Of a stretch of DNA of 43,215 nt, positions 9,041 to 17,811 are shown one piece after another. The stretch is from an uncultured Bacteroidota bacterium. Lineage in GTDB: Bacteria; Bacteroidota; Bacteroidia; Chitinophagales; Chitinophagaceae. The notes below the pieces were generated by a model. That model did not search any database. It had not been told where the DNA came from and worked only from the letters and a program-made list of their open reading frames with translations. The stretch covers positions 1-43,215 of the forward strand of contig CAIWBA010000201.1 of assembly GCA_903910765.1 (NCBI GenBank), given 5' to 3'. Each line of letters opens with the position of its first letter. The first letter of the stretch is position 1. The translations under genes and the position numbers were made by a program.

Positions 9041-9742
9041 TTATGCGCCTAATAAAAAAACAACTAATTTTTTATGAAGTTCTGGCTTGCTGTTTTTCCA
9101 GTTGGCGACCGACTGTGTTTTTATCCATTCATTGGGTCCTGTTAATTCCATGGCCACGCAAAGCTTGGTGTTAGGATGACAGCTTTGAATTAATGCTTCA
9201 AATAGCTGATTATTTCGATAGGGGGTTTCAATAAAAAGTTGGGTGACACCCGTTTGTTTAATTTCCGCTTCAAGCGCTTGAATTTTTTTCTTTCTTTCAA
9301 GTGCGTCAATGGGTAAATAGCCATGAAAATGGAAATTTTGGCCATTCATTCCACTGCCCATTAAGGCTAGTAATAAGGAGGAAGGCCCAGTATAGGGTTT
9401 TACTATAGCGCCTAATTCCTGTGCAGCTGCGACTAAAATTTGACCTGGATCAGCAATACCCGCACATCCAGCTTCGGATAAAATACCAATATTTTTTCCT
9501 TGCTTTAAAAGTTGGGAAAATGCATGTATTTGTTCATTTTCAACTTTGTGAATGGCGTGCCAGGTATAATCGTCAATGACCATTTCCTTCCATAATTTTT
9601 TAAAATACCTTCTTGCTGTTTTTTCATTTTCAACAAAAAAAGCGTCACACTGTTGAATCCATGTCAATACATCACTGGGCATACTATCAAATCCTTCTTC
9701 ATGAAGTAGCATCGGTAATAAATATACTTTTCCTAAGGTCAT
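9041..9742 (-). CDS. RsmI-like SAM-dependent methyltransferase (tetrapyrrole-methylase fold)
   Basis: A 233-residue cytoplasmic protein of the TP-methylase superfamily (COG0313-like), resembling RsmI, the 16S rRNA C1402 2'-O-methyltransferase. Visible family motifs are GKVYLLPMLL at the N-terminus, FFVENEKTARRYFKKL (about 35-50), LSEAGCAGIADPGQ (about 88-101), PYTGPSSLLLALMGSG (about 116-131) and FIETPYRN near 172. The N-terminus lacks the GTLYVVATPIGN signature of classical RsmI, so this is probably the shorter paralogue type whose substrate is not established. Its ATG overlaps the stop of the upstream EI24 gene (TAATG), so the two are coupled. Confidence 0.85.
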   Translation of the reverse strand: MTLGKVYLLPMLLHEEGFDSMPSDVLTWIQQCDAFFVENEKTARRYFKKLWKEMVIDDYTWHAIHKVENEQIHAFSQLLKQGKNIGILSEAGCAGIADPGQILVAAAQELGAIVKPYTGPSSLLLALMGSGMNGQNFHFHGYLPIDALERKKKIQALEAEIKQTGVTQLFIETPYRNNQLFEALIQSCHPNTKLCVAMELTGPNEWIKTQSVANWKNSKPELHKKLVVFLLGA

Positions 9743-10503
9743 TATTGATTGTCTTTAACTTGTTGGGTGTTCAAATGCGCTGCAATTAAAGCATAAAAGG
9801 GTGCGACCATCCAACCTATAATAGGAAGTAAGTGAAGCATGTAAAATAAAATACCATTACCTATAGGAAGCCCCTTATGGTTAGATACATAGTCGGCTGA
9901 AGCAATTTTATTTTTTTTCTCCGTAGCTAAGCCATAATCAAGCATGCTATAGCCTAGAAAATAACATTCCATTAAAATGGTAAAGATGGGGGTAAACCAA
10001 CCAATCAATGGAACGGAACATACGATTACAATGGGAATTAAATAAACTGTCTGCCATAATAAGTTGGTAAGGTTAAGTACCACCGCGCGTGTAATTAATT
10101 TTTTATAAACCGACTTGTCTAAAATAAAAGGAATTTCTTTTTGTGCCGCATCTATTCTTAAATGCAAGTAAGAAAGCATGGGCGAAAAAATGATTAAAAA
10201 AAGATATTTAAATAAGGCAAAGTAAAAAAGTAATAAAGTAAACCACAGCCAGAAACTCCCCATGGTTATAAAAAATCCTAGCCAATCACTACTGATACTA
10301 TCTAGCCAAGTTTTTAATCCAGTTCTTAAAATAATCCATTCAATAAAAGTACTGGAGGTATCACCAAAGTAGGTCATGCCTAAAATAAACATGACAGTAT
10401 ATAGTATGCCAGGCAATATCATCCATTTCCACAATTTATGTTGCAGAATGAATTGATGTGCTAAAAAGTAGGCACGAAGCGATAAAATGAGTTCTTTGAG
10501 CAA
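9742..10503 (-). CDS. EI24/CysZ-like membrane protein
   Basis: A 253-residue integral membrane protein of the EI24 domain family, which includes the sulfate permease CysZ. Hydrophobic segments lie at about 28-48, 72-108 (two helices), 140-175 (two) and 220-243. Family-type features are the sequence LGYSMLDYGLA near 183-193 and the C-terminal FYMLHLLPIIGWMVAPFYALIAAH. The start is a TTG at 10501-10503; the first in-frame ATG is 27 codons later, inside a membrane helix. A TATCTTTA box lies 16 nt upstream. The stop codon overlaps the RsmI-like gene. Substrate is unknown; a role in sulfate uptake cannot be claimed because no cysteine biosynthesis genes are nearby. Confidence 0.82.
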   Translation of the reverse strand: MLKELILSLRAYFLAHQFILQHKLWKWMILPGILYTVMFILGMTYFGDTSSTFIEWIILRTGLKTWLDSISSDWLGFFITMGSFWLWFTLLLFYFALFKYLFLIIFSPMLSYLHLRIDAAQKEIPFILDKSVYKKLITRAVVLNLTNLLWQTVYLIPIVIVCSVPLIGWFTPIFTILMECYFLGYSMLDYGLATEKKNKIASADYVSNHKGLPIGNGILFYMLHLLPIIGWMVAPFYALIAAHLNTQQVKDNQ

Positions 10504-10519
10504 GTCGCTGAATTTGCAA

Positions 10520-10527
10520 TAAAGATA
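10520..10527 (-). promoter_or_regulatory. -7 box (7/8 match) upstream of the EI24/methyltransferase pair
   Basis: On the minus strand this reads TATCTTTA, one mismatch from TAnnTTTG. It ends 16 nt before the TTG start codon at 10503 and supports that non-ATG start. Confidence 0.45.
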
Positions 10528-10550
10528 CGAACTAGTAATGTAGAATGATA

Positions 10551-11204
10551 CTATGATTGCATTTTGGTTCCATAAGCTAGGTCACCTGCATCACCTAAGC
10601 CTGGTACGATATAGCTTTTGTCATTTAAAACATCGTCAATATCCCCACACCAAATTGGGGTATCCTTGCCCAATGCCGCTTGAACAGTTTCAATTCCTTT
10701 TTTGCTTGCAATGGCTACAGCAATATGAATTTCCTTTGGCTTTTGTGTTTTTGTAATTGCTTGTATGGTTTCAACCAAGGAAGCGCCGGTGGCTAACATG
10801 GGGTCAGCTACAATTAAAATTCGATTATTTAAATCAGGGCAACTTAAGTATTCAACACTTATTTCAAAACTGCCATCTGGAAGATGTTTTCGATAGGCCG
10901 AAATAAACGCATTATCTGCTTTATCAAAATAGTTTAACATGCCTTGATGCATGGGTAATCCAGCTCTTAATACAGTTGCTATCACAGGTTGTTCCATTAA
11001 AATTTTTGAAGCGTGGGTACCTAATGGTGTTGTTGTATTCACCAGCTTGTGCGCCATGTGTTTGCTCATTTCATAGGCAATTACTTCACCAATGCGTTCA
11101 ATATTACGTCTAAAGCGCATCCGATCTTTTTGTATTTGCACATCCCTTAACTCAGCAATCCAATTACTTAATAAACTATGTTTTTCACTTAAATGATATA
11201 CCAT
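10551..11204 (-). CDS. upp: Uracil phosphoribosyltransferase
   Basis: Pyrimidine salvage enzyme making UMP from uracil and PRPP. The 217-residue protein has the PRPP loop VADPMLATGASLVETI (about 132-147) and the C-terminal uracil-binding stretch IVPGLGDAGDLAYGTK (about 199-214). The N-terminal LRAGLPMHQGML motif is at about 81-92. Length is close to the family norm of about 210. It has its own exact -7 box 16 nt upstream. It lies next to adenine deaminase, so this stretch gathers nucleobase salvage genes, although the two appear to be transcribed separately. Confidence 0.96.
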   Translation of the reverse strand: MVYHLSEKHSLLSNWIAELRDVQIQKDRMRFRRNIERIGEVIAYEMSKHMAHKLVNTTTPLGTHASKILMEQPVIATVLRAGLPMHQGMLNYFDKADNAFISAYRKHLPDGSFEISVEYLSCPDLNNRILIVADPMLATGASLVETIQAITKTQKPKEIHIAVAIASKKGIETVQAALGKDTPIWCGDIDDVLNDKSYIVPGLGDAGDLAYGTKMQS

Positions 11205-11220
11205 GGCTTGTAATTTTTTT

Positions 11221-11228
11221 CAAATCTA
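11221..11228 (-). promoter_or_regulatory. -7 promoter box of upp
   Basis: Minus-strand TAGATTTG, exact match to TAnnTTTG, 16 nt before the upp ATG, in the 42-bp gap downstream of ade. Confidence 0.6.
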
Positions 11229-11246
11229 GGTTTCTTAAGGACAATT

Positions 11247-12881
11247 TTAAAATAATTTAAACTGATCTCCATCAAATAAGCCCTTATCGCTTAATTTAAG
11301 ATGTGGAATAACTAGTAATGCCATAAAACTAAGTGTCATAAATGGGGAACCTAGTTGACTGCCTAAAGCCTTTGACATGGCATCAATGATGGTATATTGT
11401 TCCGCTACTTCATAAGGATCAGCGTTACTCATTAAGCCGGCAACCGGGAGTGCTAGTATTTTTGTTTCGGTATCATTTACGCAACTCACACCGCCTTTTT
11501 CTTGAATAACACTATTAATTGCAATCATAATACTTTCATCGTCAACGCCAACAGCAATAATGTTATGGCTATCATGTGCAACAGTGGATGCTATAGCACC
11601 ATGGGTAAATCCGAAATTTTTTATAAATGCAATGCTAGGGGATGCGGTTTTATAACGATTATACACGACCATTTTTAAAACATCATTTGCTGTGTTCGCA
11701 ATCAAACAACTTTCTTTTTCGGTAGGGGACATCCAAATACAGTTAGTGATAAGTTGTCCGTCAATGGCTTCAATAACAGGAATGCGTCCATTTTGATTTG
11801 GGTAATCCTTAGCATGCATTTTCAATTGTGCTGCTGAAATAAATGCGGCATCGAATTGATTGATGGTTGTTTCTTGTACGTTTGCGATAAGTGATTTTCC
11901 TTTTTCAGCGACCACCTGACCATTAATGTAGGTAGTATTTACTTCAAAAGAAATCAAATCATTAACAATAATGAAATTTGCAGGATCGCCCACTTTCATT
12001 TTTCCAGTAGGTAGTTTATAATGATCTACTGGATTGATACATGCAGCTTGCAGTACATTGAATTTATCGATACCTTTTGCAATCGCCCTTGCACAAAGTT
12101 GATTGATATGTCCTTCGAGTAAACTATCAGGATGCTTATCATCGCTACATAGCATTATATGATTTGTATGGGAATCCAAAAGTTGATACAATGCATCAAA
12201 ATTTTTTGCCGCACTTCCTTCTCTAATTAAAATTTTCATACCGAACCCTAATTTGTCTAGGGCTTCATCCATGGTAAAGCATTCGTGATCGGTACTGATA
12301 CCTGCTGCAATATATTTTTTTGCTTCTTCGCCTCTTAATCCTGGCGCATGTCCATCTACCGGCTTTCCTGTTTTATGTGCTGCATTAATTTTTTTAATTA
12401 CTTCTGGGTCATTGAACAAAACACCAGGAAAATTCATCATCTCACTCAAATAATAAATATCATCAGAAGCTAATAATTCGGTTATTTGATCGCTATTAAT
12501 ACTTGCCCCTGCTGTTTCAAAAGTGGTGGCAGGCACACAGCTTGGCGCGCCAAAGAAAAAATGAAAAGGAACTTTTTTTCCATTGTCAATCATATAATGC
12601 ACGCCATCCACCCCACAAACATTTGCTATTTCATGTGGGTCACTAATGGTGCCAATGGTACCATGTAAAACTGCCAACCTAGCAAAGGAACTTGGGATAA
12701 GCATACTGCTTTCGATATGCACATGGCTATCAATAAATCCAGGTAGTAAGTATTGTAGGGGTGCATCTTGGCAAGGGCTGATGGAAATAATAACACCATT
12801 TTCTACCTGTATGCTTGCAGGATAAATTTGCTTACCTACAATATCAACATATTGACCAGAAATGGAAAAGGTAGATTTCAT
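11247..12881 (-). CDS. ade: Adenine deaminase
   Basis: Amidohydrolase converting adenine to hypoxanthine for purine salvage. The 544-residue length is typical for bacterial Ade. Metal-site and family motifs are [14 protein letters not shown] (about 46-59), [13 protein letters not shown] (about 79-91), GHAPGLRG (about 176-183), [12 protein letters not shown] (about 195-206) and LCSDDKHPD (about 243-251). The C-terminal half holds the Ade-specific domain with [12 protein letters not shown] and an ending LSDKGLFDG. The start lies 14 bp after the stop of the DUF5916 gene, so it is probably cotranscribed with it. No terminator is visible before upp. Confidence 0.96.
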   Translation of the reverse strand: MKSTFSISGQYVDIVGKQIYPASIQVENGVIISISPCQDAPLQYLLPGFIDSHVHIESSMLIPSSFARLAVLHGTIGTISDPHEIANVCGVDGVHYMIDNGKKVPFHFFFGAPSCVPATTFETAGASINSDQITELLASDDIYYLSEMMNFPGVLFNDPEVIKKINAAHKTGKPVDGHAPGLRGEEAKKYIAAGISTDHECFTMDEALDKLGFGMKILIREGSAAKNFDALYQLLDSHTNHIMLCSDDKHPDSLLEGHINQLCARAIAKGIDKFNVLQAACINPVDHYKLPTGKMKVGDPANFIIVNDLISFEVNTTYINGQVVAEKGKSLIANVQETTINQFDAAFISAAQLKMHAKDYPNQNGRIPVIEAIDGQLITNCIWMSPTEKESCLIANTANDVLKMVVYNRYKTASPSIAFIKNFGFTHGAIASTVAHDSHNIIAVGVDDESIMIAINSVIQEKGGVSCVNDTETKILALPVAGLMSNADPYEVAEQYTIIDAMSKALGSQLGSPFMTLSFMALLVIPHLKLSDKGLFDGDQFKLF

Positions 12882-12895
12882 TTTTTATAATTAGT

Positions 12896-15121
12896 TTACA
12901 TATTAAACCAATAACTAAATTTAAAGATGAGGGCTCTGTTTTTATTTTTAAATAGTGGATCTGTAAAATAATTGTCGGTATACACTAAAAAAAAGTCGCT
13001 CATTGGTTTGTACCTATATTGTAAACGACTATTAATATTAAAGTTATTACCTTGGGTATTGTACTGTATAAAAGTAGTCCAAAATAACTGGGTATTAAAA
13101 TTGTATTCAATCCGAGGGGCTATCAATAGTAATTTAGTACTCCCATATTTCCCAGGTAAATCAATATTGTTTAATTCTGCTTTCAATCGGATACTTAAAT
13201 TAGGCTGATTGCGCCATTGAATACCAGCACTTATCCCTTTAATGGTTCCATTGTAAAAATTACCAATTCTTGCGTCTCCAAACCAGCCCAGATCCTTACG
13301 CGTATCTGACATAAAGTTGATTAAAAATTGGCTGTACTGGTATCTTTGCGCAGGCAATGGGATACCTCCAGTAAATGAAGTGGGGAACATTAAATCCACG
13401 ACATTGTTTCCAAAATTCGCTTTTAAAAATGAGGAGTTTTTAAAGTCGGTTTGTATGCCTAAGTTGGACGTACTTTCATTTAATGTATTGTCCGGGTTCA
13501 TCACTGTGTAGTTTTCAAATTGAATTTGAAATTTTCCAATTTTACCATTAGGTGGTTGTGTCAAATAACTTATTTGTGCAAAACTATTTTTATAACCCTG
13601 TCTAATAACGGTATCCCTTAAGGCGTCGTAATTATTAATGCGTTCCACATAACCCATATCGGTGTAATAGTTCTTACCTAAATTACCTATTTCAAAAACC
13701 GTATTCCAATGCTTGTGATTCGTAGTTATTCCGGCTTCGGCATAGGAGTTAAGGTCGGTAATATTTGCCTTCATGGAATGATGGTAAGTAGCCCATGCAC
13801 TAAAACTTCCTGGAACATTGGAGTATTCAAATGCAATACCTGCATTACGACCGTATCTGTCCAATGGATTTTTCAATTCAGCCTCTTTTGAAATATAATT
13901 TTCACGATTTAAAAAGTAACCTTTTATTTCAGATCTTTTTAATACTCTTTTATGTAAGGTGATAGCAGAAAAATTTTCAGGACTATAATCACCTTGTCTT
14001 CCGGTTTGCATATTCATAACACCAATCCTAGTTCCGGGCGCTAAATTACCAGACAGCCTGGCACCGAATAAAATGGGAATTCTATTTCCTTGTTTGTCTA
14101 ATCCAATGGTCCTTGAATAAAATGGACGTACAGGTGGAATGCCAAAATTTGAAAAGAGGTCAGAATTTTCAATGAAAAAATTTCTTTTTTCAGGAAGAAA
14201 AATATTGTAGCGCGTTAAGTTAGTTACTTGTTGATCCACTTCCACTTGTGAAAAATCCGGATTCACAGTTACATCTAAATTTAGGGAAGTATTTAATGCC
14301 ACTTTTGCATCAAAACCTGCATTGCCATTGGCATTTAAAGTTTTATTGTTTTGTTTATCCTCATTGGCTGTTCCTGTGATGTAGGGCTGAATAATCAGAT
14401 TATTTGAATTTTTTGGAGGTGCTGTAGGCCAATGAATAATACCTGTATAACCTAAATCATAAGTTTTGAAAATAGCTGGCACTTTGGCCCAGGTACTGTA
14501 CTCCACATTTTTTGCATCAATACGTATAAGATTGATACCCCAATACATTTGATTGGGATCATAACGTAATGATTTTAAAGGAATCATTATTTCCGCCACC
14601 CAAAAATTGCCATAGTCCTTTGTTGCCGAAAACCATTTTGTATCCCAACTCCATTCTGGTGATTTGTCTAACGAGGTTGAAAGTTGGTCTTCAGATTGCA
14701 CATTCAATGCACTTACAACAAAAAAGAACCCATTTGTTTTTTGATTTAATGGATCAAGTACAATACCAATACCATCATTGCCATCATGTCCAATATCTCT
14801 TTTTAAACTTTTGATGATTGCAGTACCGCTGTCGTACACTTTAAATGCAAAGTAAATATTTTTATCGTCAAAGGTTAAGCGTACCTCCGTTTTCCTTTTC
14901 GCTTCACCAATATCATTCGGATATTTTTTATTATCAGCATGAATCAGCTTTGTATGTGCCCAGATAGGCTCATCTAAAATGCCATCTATTTTAATAGCAT
15001 CTGTGGTTTTAATTAAATCAAGTTGATAATCTTTTTGAAATTCAGTGATTTTTTGCGCTTGACATGTTACTGTATATGAAATAGAAAGACAATAAAATAA
15101 AAGATGTTTGATCAAGCGCAT
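12896..15121 (-). CDS. Secreted DUF5916 protein with CBM9-like N-terminal domain
   Basis: A 741-residue protein with a signal peptide (about 1-22, ending before QKITEF). A carbohydrate-binding family 9-like domain follows (about 32-220: IKIDGILDEPIWAHT, RLTFDDKNIYFAFKVYD). The long C-terminal region is the DUF5916 type (about 235-741: LNLDVTVNPDFSQVEVD, FLPEKRNFFIEN, FGARLSGNL). The alternating pattern and aromatic-rich C-terminus (FKFSYWFNM) suggest an outer-membrane beta-barrel, which is inference. No function is established for the family. A CAAATATC (minus-strand GATATTTG, 7/8 of the -7 consensus) lies at 15141-15148, 19 nt upstream. It leads a two-gene unit with ade. Confidence 0.9.
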   Translation of the reverse strand: MRLIKHLLFYCLSISYTVTCQAQKITEFQKDYQLDLIKTTDAIKIDGILDEPIWAHTKLIHADNKKYPNDIGEAKRKTEVRLTFDDKNIYFAFKVYDSGTAIIKSLKRDIGHDGNDGIGIVLDPLNQKTNGFFFVVSALNVQSEDQLSTSLDKSPEWSWDTKWFSATKDYGNFWVAEIMIPLKSLRYDPNQMYWGINLIRIDAKNVEYSTWAKVPAIFKTYDLGYTGIIHWPTAPPKNSNNLIIQPYITGTANEDKQNNKTLNANGNAGFDAKVALNTSLNLDVTVNPDFSQVEVDQQVTNLTRYNIFLPEKRNFFIENSDLFSNFGIPPVRPFYSRTIGLDKQGNRIPILFGARLSGNLAPGTRIGVMNMQTGRQGDYSPENFSAITLHKRVLKRSEIKGYFLNRENYISKEAELKNPLDRYGRNAGIAFEYSNVPGSFSAWATYHHSMKANITDLNSYAEAGITTNHKHWNTVFEIGNLGKNYYTDMGYVERINNYDALRDTVIRQGYKNSFAQISYLTQPPNGKIGKFQIQFENYTVMNPDNTLNESTSNLGIQTDFKNSSFLKANFGNNVVDLMFPTSFTGGIPLPAQRYQYSQFLINFMSDTRKDLGWFGDARIGNFYNGTIKGISAGIQWRNQPNLSIRLKAELNNIDLPGKYGSTKLLLIAPRIEYNFNTQLFWTTFIQYNTQGNNFNINSRLQYRYKPMSDFFLVYTDNYFTDPLFKNKNRALIFKFSYWFNM

Positions 15122-15170
15122 TAGGCTAAATAATTTAATGCAAATATCAGTTATGTAAATTAATTAACCT

Positions 15171-15183
15171 TATTCGTCGAATA
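15171..15183. repeat. 13-bp palindrome between DUF5916 gene and trmD
   Basis: TATTCG-T-CGAATA is a perfect dyad in the 90-bp gap downstream of trmD and upstream of the DUF5916 gene. It could form a short hairpin ending trmD transcription (no long U-tract follows) or be an operator. Confidence 0.35.
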
Positions 15184-15211
15184 GTTATATCTAAATAAAA
15201 GTATAAGCGGT

Positions 15212-15892
15212 CTATTCTTGGTCTAGAATGTCGGGACGGCGTTGTTTGGTTCGTTCAAGTGCTTGTTCCTGTCTCCAAGCTTCTATTTTTTTTGGATCGC
15301 CCGATAGTAAAATTGGTGGAACTTGTAAGCCTCTAAAATCAACGGGTCTTGAAAATACAGGAGGTGCTAATAAGTTATCTTGAAAGGAATCAGTTAATGC
15401 GGAGGTTTCATCATTTAATACCCCAGGTATGATTCGACCTATCGCATCCACCAAAACGGCGGCGGCTAATTCACCACCACTTAAAACATAATCACCAATC
15501 GAAATTTCCTTAGTAACGTATAAATCTCGAATACGTTGGTCAATGCCTTTGTAATGCCCGCAGATAATTAATATTCTATTTTTAAGTGAAAGTGTATTTG
15601 CGTCTTTTTGCTCCAATTTTTTACCATCGGGCGTCATAAAAATGATCTCATCAAATTTACCTTCTGCTTGTAATTCGTCAATTGCATTTGCTAATGGTTC
15701 ACACATCATGACCATACCTGCACCACCCCCATATTGATAATCATCCACCTGACCATGTTTATTGATCGCCCACTTTCTTAATGTATGTAATTTAATGGTC
15801 AGCAATCCTTTTTCCTGCGCACGCTTCATCATACTATGCTCAAAAGGGCTTGTTAATAATTCTGGTAAAACGGTTAAAATTTCAATGGTCAT
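15212..15892 (-). CDS. trmD: tRNA (guanine-N1)-methyltransferase TrmD
   Basis: Methylates G37 at N1 in tRNAs reading CNN codons, preventing frameshifts. The 226-residue SPOUT enzyme has the trefoil-knot motifs ILIICGHYKGIDQRI (about 110-124), ISIGDYVLSGGELAA (about 135-149) and the interdomain LLAPPVFSRP. The N-terminal IEILTVLPELLTSPFEHSMMKRA is typical. In many bacteria trmD sits with rpsP and rimM. Here those lie 7-8 kb away on the other strand. A promoter-like box ends 4 nt before the ATG. Upstream on the same strand are the S4 protein and a dipeptidase. Confidence 0.97.
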   Translation of the reverse strand: MTIEILTVLPELLTSPFEHSMMKRAQEKGLLTIKLHTLRKWAINKHGQVDDYQYGGGAGMVMMCEPLANAIDELQAEGKFDEIIFMTPDGKKLEQKDANTLSLKNRILIICGHYKGIDQRIRDLYVTKEISIGDYVLSGGELAAAVLVDAIGRIIPGVLNDETSALTDSFQDNLLAPPVFSRPVDFRGLQVPPILLSGDPKKIEAWRQEQALERTKQRRPDILDQE

Positions 15893-15896
15893 AATG

Positions 15897-15904
15897 TAAA
15901 GATA
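15897..15904 (-). promoter_or_regulatory. -7 box (7/8 match) of trmD
   Basis: Minus-strand TATCTTTA, followed by CATT and the trmD ATG. The box ends 4 nt before the start codon, so a transcript from it would be leaderless. The same arrangement, TATCTTTG-CATT-ATG, precedes rlmN. Confidence 0.45.
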
Positions 15905-15952
15905 AAAGAAACAAAATAGACACCTATTTTTTTCTATTCATTGTGTGTGGGT

Positions 15953-16360
15953 TTAGCCTAAAAGATCGCCTAAATCACGGCGGTCTTTTTTGGTTGGGCG
16001 GCCTATTTTACTTAAACGTTTTCCAGTATGAAAGCTGGATGCCACTTGACTAACACGCTCTAATTCCTCAATAGGTGTAAGGTCGGTATAATATTTAATC
16101 GCTTCTATATAGGCCATTCTTGTTTCAAGTAATTGAGTAACTTTAATAACCCAGTTTTTATGTTCGGTTCTGGCTTCATATTCATCGCCCACGACCACTG
16201 CACGTGATGCTTTGACTGGTTCGCCTTTAATTTTAACGCGACCTTTGTCAATGGCTTCTGTTGCTTGACTTCGGGTTTTAAAAATACGGATACACCACAA
16301 GTACTTGTCTAGTCTAACTTTTTGTTTTTCCGTTTTTTTTGTGGTTTCTTGCCCCCGCAT
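15953..16360 (-). CDS. S4-domain RNA-binding protein, Hsp15 (HslR)-like
   Basis: A 135-residue basic protein with an S4 RNA-binding domain at about 17-65 (VRLDKYLWCIRIFKTRSQAT, IDKGRVKIKGEPV). Its C-terminus SKIGRPTKKDRRDLGDLL matches the Hsp15/HslR family. Hsp15 binds stalled 50S subunits carrying peptidyl-tRNA in E. coli (family knowledge). Only 3 bp separate its ATG from the stop of the upstream dipeptidase gene, so it is very likely cotranscribed, possibly with trmD further downstream. Confidence 0.9.
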   Translation of the reverse strand: MRGQETTKKTEKQKVRLDKYLWCIRIFKTRSQATEAIDKGRVKIKGEPVKASRAVVVGDEYEARTEHKNWVIKVTQLLETRMAYIEAIKYYTDLTPIEELERVSQVASSFHTGKRLSKIGRPTKKDRRDLGDLLG

Positions 16361-16363
16361 GGA

Positions 16364-17734
16364 TTAGGATTTTCTATCTGCAAAAAACTGATGAAAGTAA
16401 GGAATGGTTTCGATGCCTTTGTAAAAATTGACAATATCATATTTTTCATTTGGGCTATGCAGGTTGTCGCTATCTAAACCAAAACCCATAAATACAATTT
16501 TTACATTTAATTCCTTTTCAAACAATGCGCAAATTGGAATACTTCCACCACCACGCACTGGGATTGGATCCTTTCCAAAAGTAGCAGCGATTGCCTTGGC
16601 TGCACTTTGATATTCGTGTGAATCAATCGGTGTAATGTATGGTTCCCCGCCATGATGTTCAAATGCATTTACGGTAACAAATGCAGGCGCTATCTTTTTA
16701 AAATGCGCCAATATCATACTGGTTATTTTTTCAGAAGATTGATTAGGCACTAATCTGCACGAAATTTTTGCAAATGCTTTTGAGGGTAACACAGTTTTAG
16801 CACCTTCGCCTGTGTAGCCACCCCATATTCCATTTATTTCAAGTGTAGGTCTGATACCTGTTCTTTCATTGGTGCTATATCCTTTTTCACCCCAAAGTTG
16901 TTGAATACCTAAATCGGTTTTGAATTCATTTTCATCAAATGGCGCTTCGGCCATTTTTTTTCTTTCGGCATCGGTAGATGATAATACATCATCATAAAAA
17001 CCTGGAATTGTGATATGATTATTTTCATCGTGACAGGAAGCAATCATTTTTGATAAAATAGTGATTGGGTTTGCCACCGCACCACCATATACACCACTAT
17101 GCAAGTCACGATTAGGGCCAGTAACTTCAACTTCAATGTAACTTAATCCACGCACTCCAATATCAATCGAAGGTGTATCCATGCTAATCATTGCGGTGTC
17201 GCTTATTAATATAACATCCGCTTTTAATAAGTCAGTATGTGTTTTTACAAACTGCGCTAAATGCGGACTACCAATTTCTTCCTCCCCTTCGATAATGAAT
17301 TTTATATTCGTACAAAGTGATTTTGTTTGCGTCATTATTTCTAATGCCTTCACATGCATGTAAAATTGTCCTTTATCATCACAAGCACCACGGGCATATA
17401 TTTTGCCATCTTTAATGGTGGGATCAAAAGGGCTACTGTGCCATAATTCCAATGGATCAGCAGGTTGTACATCATAATGTCCGTAAACAAGTACTGTAGG
17501 GAAGCTAGGGTCTGTTATAATTTCACCATAAACAATTGGATGGCCTGCAGTTTCATAAATTTTTGTAACTGGCGCACCTGCTTGTTTGAGTGATTGTTCC
17601 ACAGCCTTTGCACAAGTGAGCATATCACTGTTGTGTTCCGACTTAGCACTGATACTTGGAATGCGCAGTAATGCTAAAAGTTCTTCTAAAAATCTTTCTT
17701 TATTTTGGTCTTGGTATTGTTTCCAGGGATTCAT
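16364..17734 (-). CDS. M20-family dipeptidase
   Basis: A 456-residue cytosolic metallopeptidase of the M20 family (dipeptidase/CNDP-like). Di-zinc site motifs are VYGHYDVQPA (H86), ARGACDDKGQ (D119/D120), IIEGEEEIGSPH (about 147-157) and SDTAM near 178; the C-terminal ligand His is in LHSPNEKYD. The insert between about 195 and 310 is the dimerisation/lid domain (LHSGVYGGAVANP). Substrate probably short peptides; exact specificity cannot be read. It heads a minus-strand run followed by the S4 protein at 3 bp and trmD. No convincing -7 box was found in its 77-bp upstream gap. Confidence 0.92.
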   Translation of the reverse strand: MNPWKQYQDQNKERFLEELLALLRIPSISAKSEHNSDMLTCAKAVEQSLKQAGAPVTKIYETAGHPIVYGEIITDPSFPTVLVYGHYDVQPADPLELWHSSPFDPTIKDGKIYARGACDDKGQFYMHVKALEIMTQTKSLCTNIKFIIEGEEEIGSPHLAQFVKTHTDLLKADVILISDTAMISMDTPSIDIGVRGLSYIEVEVTGPNRDLHSGVYGGAVANPITILSKMIASCHDENNHITIPGFYDDVLSSTDAERKKMAEAPFDENEFKTDLGIQQLWGEKGYSTNERTGIRPTLEINGIWGGYTGEGAKTVLPSKAFAKISCRLVPNQSSEKITSMILAHFKKIAPAFVTVNAFEHHGGEPYITPIDSHEYQSAAKAIAATFGKDPIPVRGGGSIPICALFEKELNVKIVFMGFGLDSDNLHSPNEKYDIVNFYKGIETIPYFHQFFADRKS

Positions 17735-17811
17735 TTTGAATGTATTTTAATTAATTATCTTTTTTGTATGTTAGTTAGATAAAAGTTTTCAAGCAACCCA
17801 GCTTATTTCAT

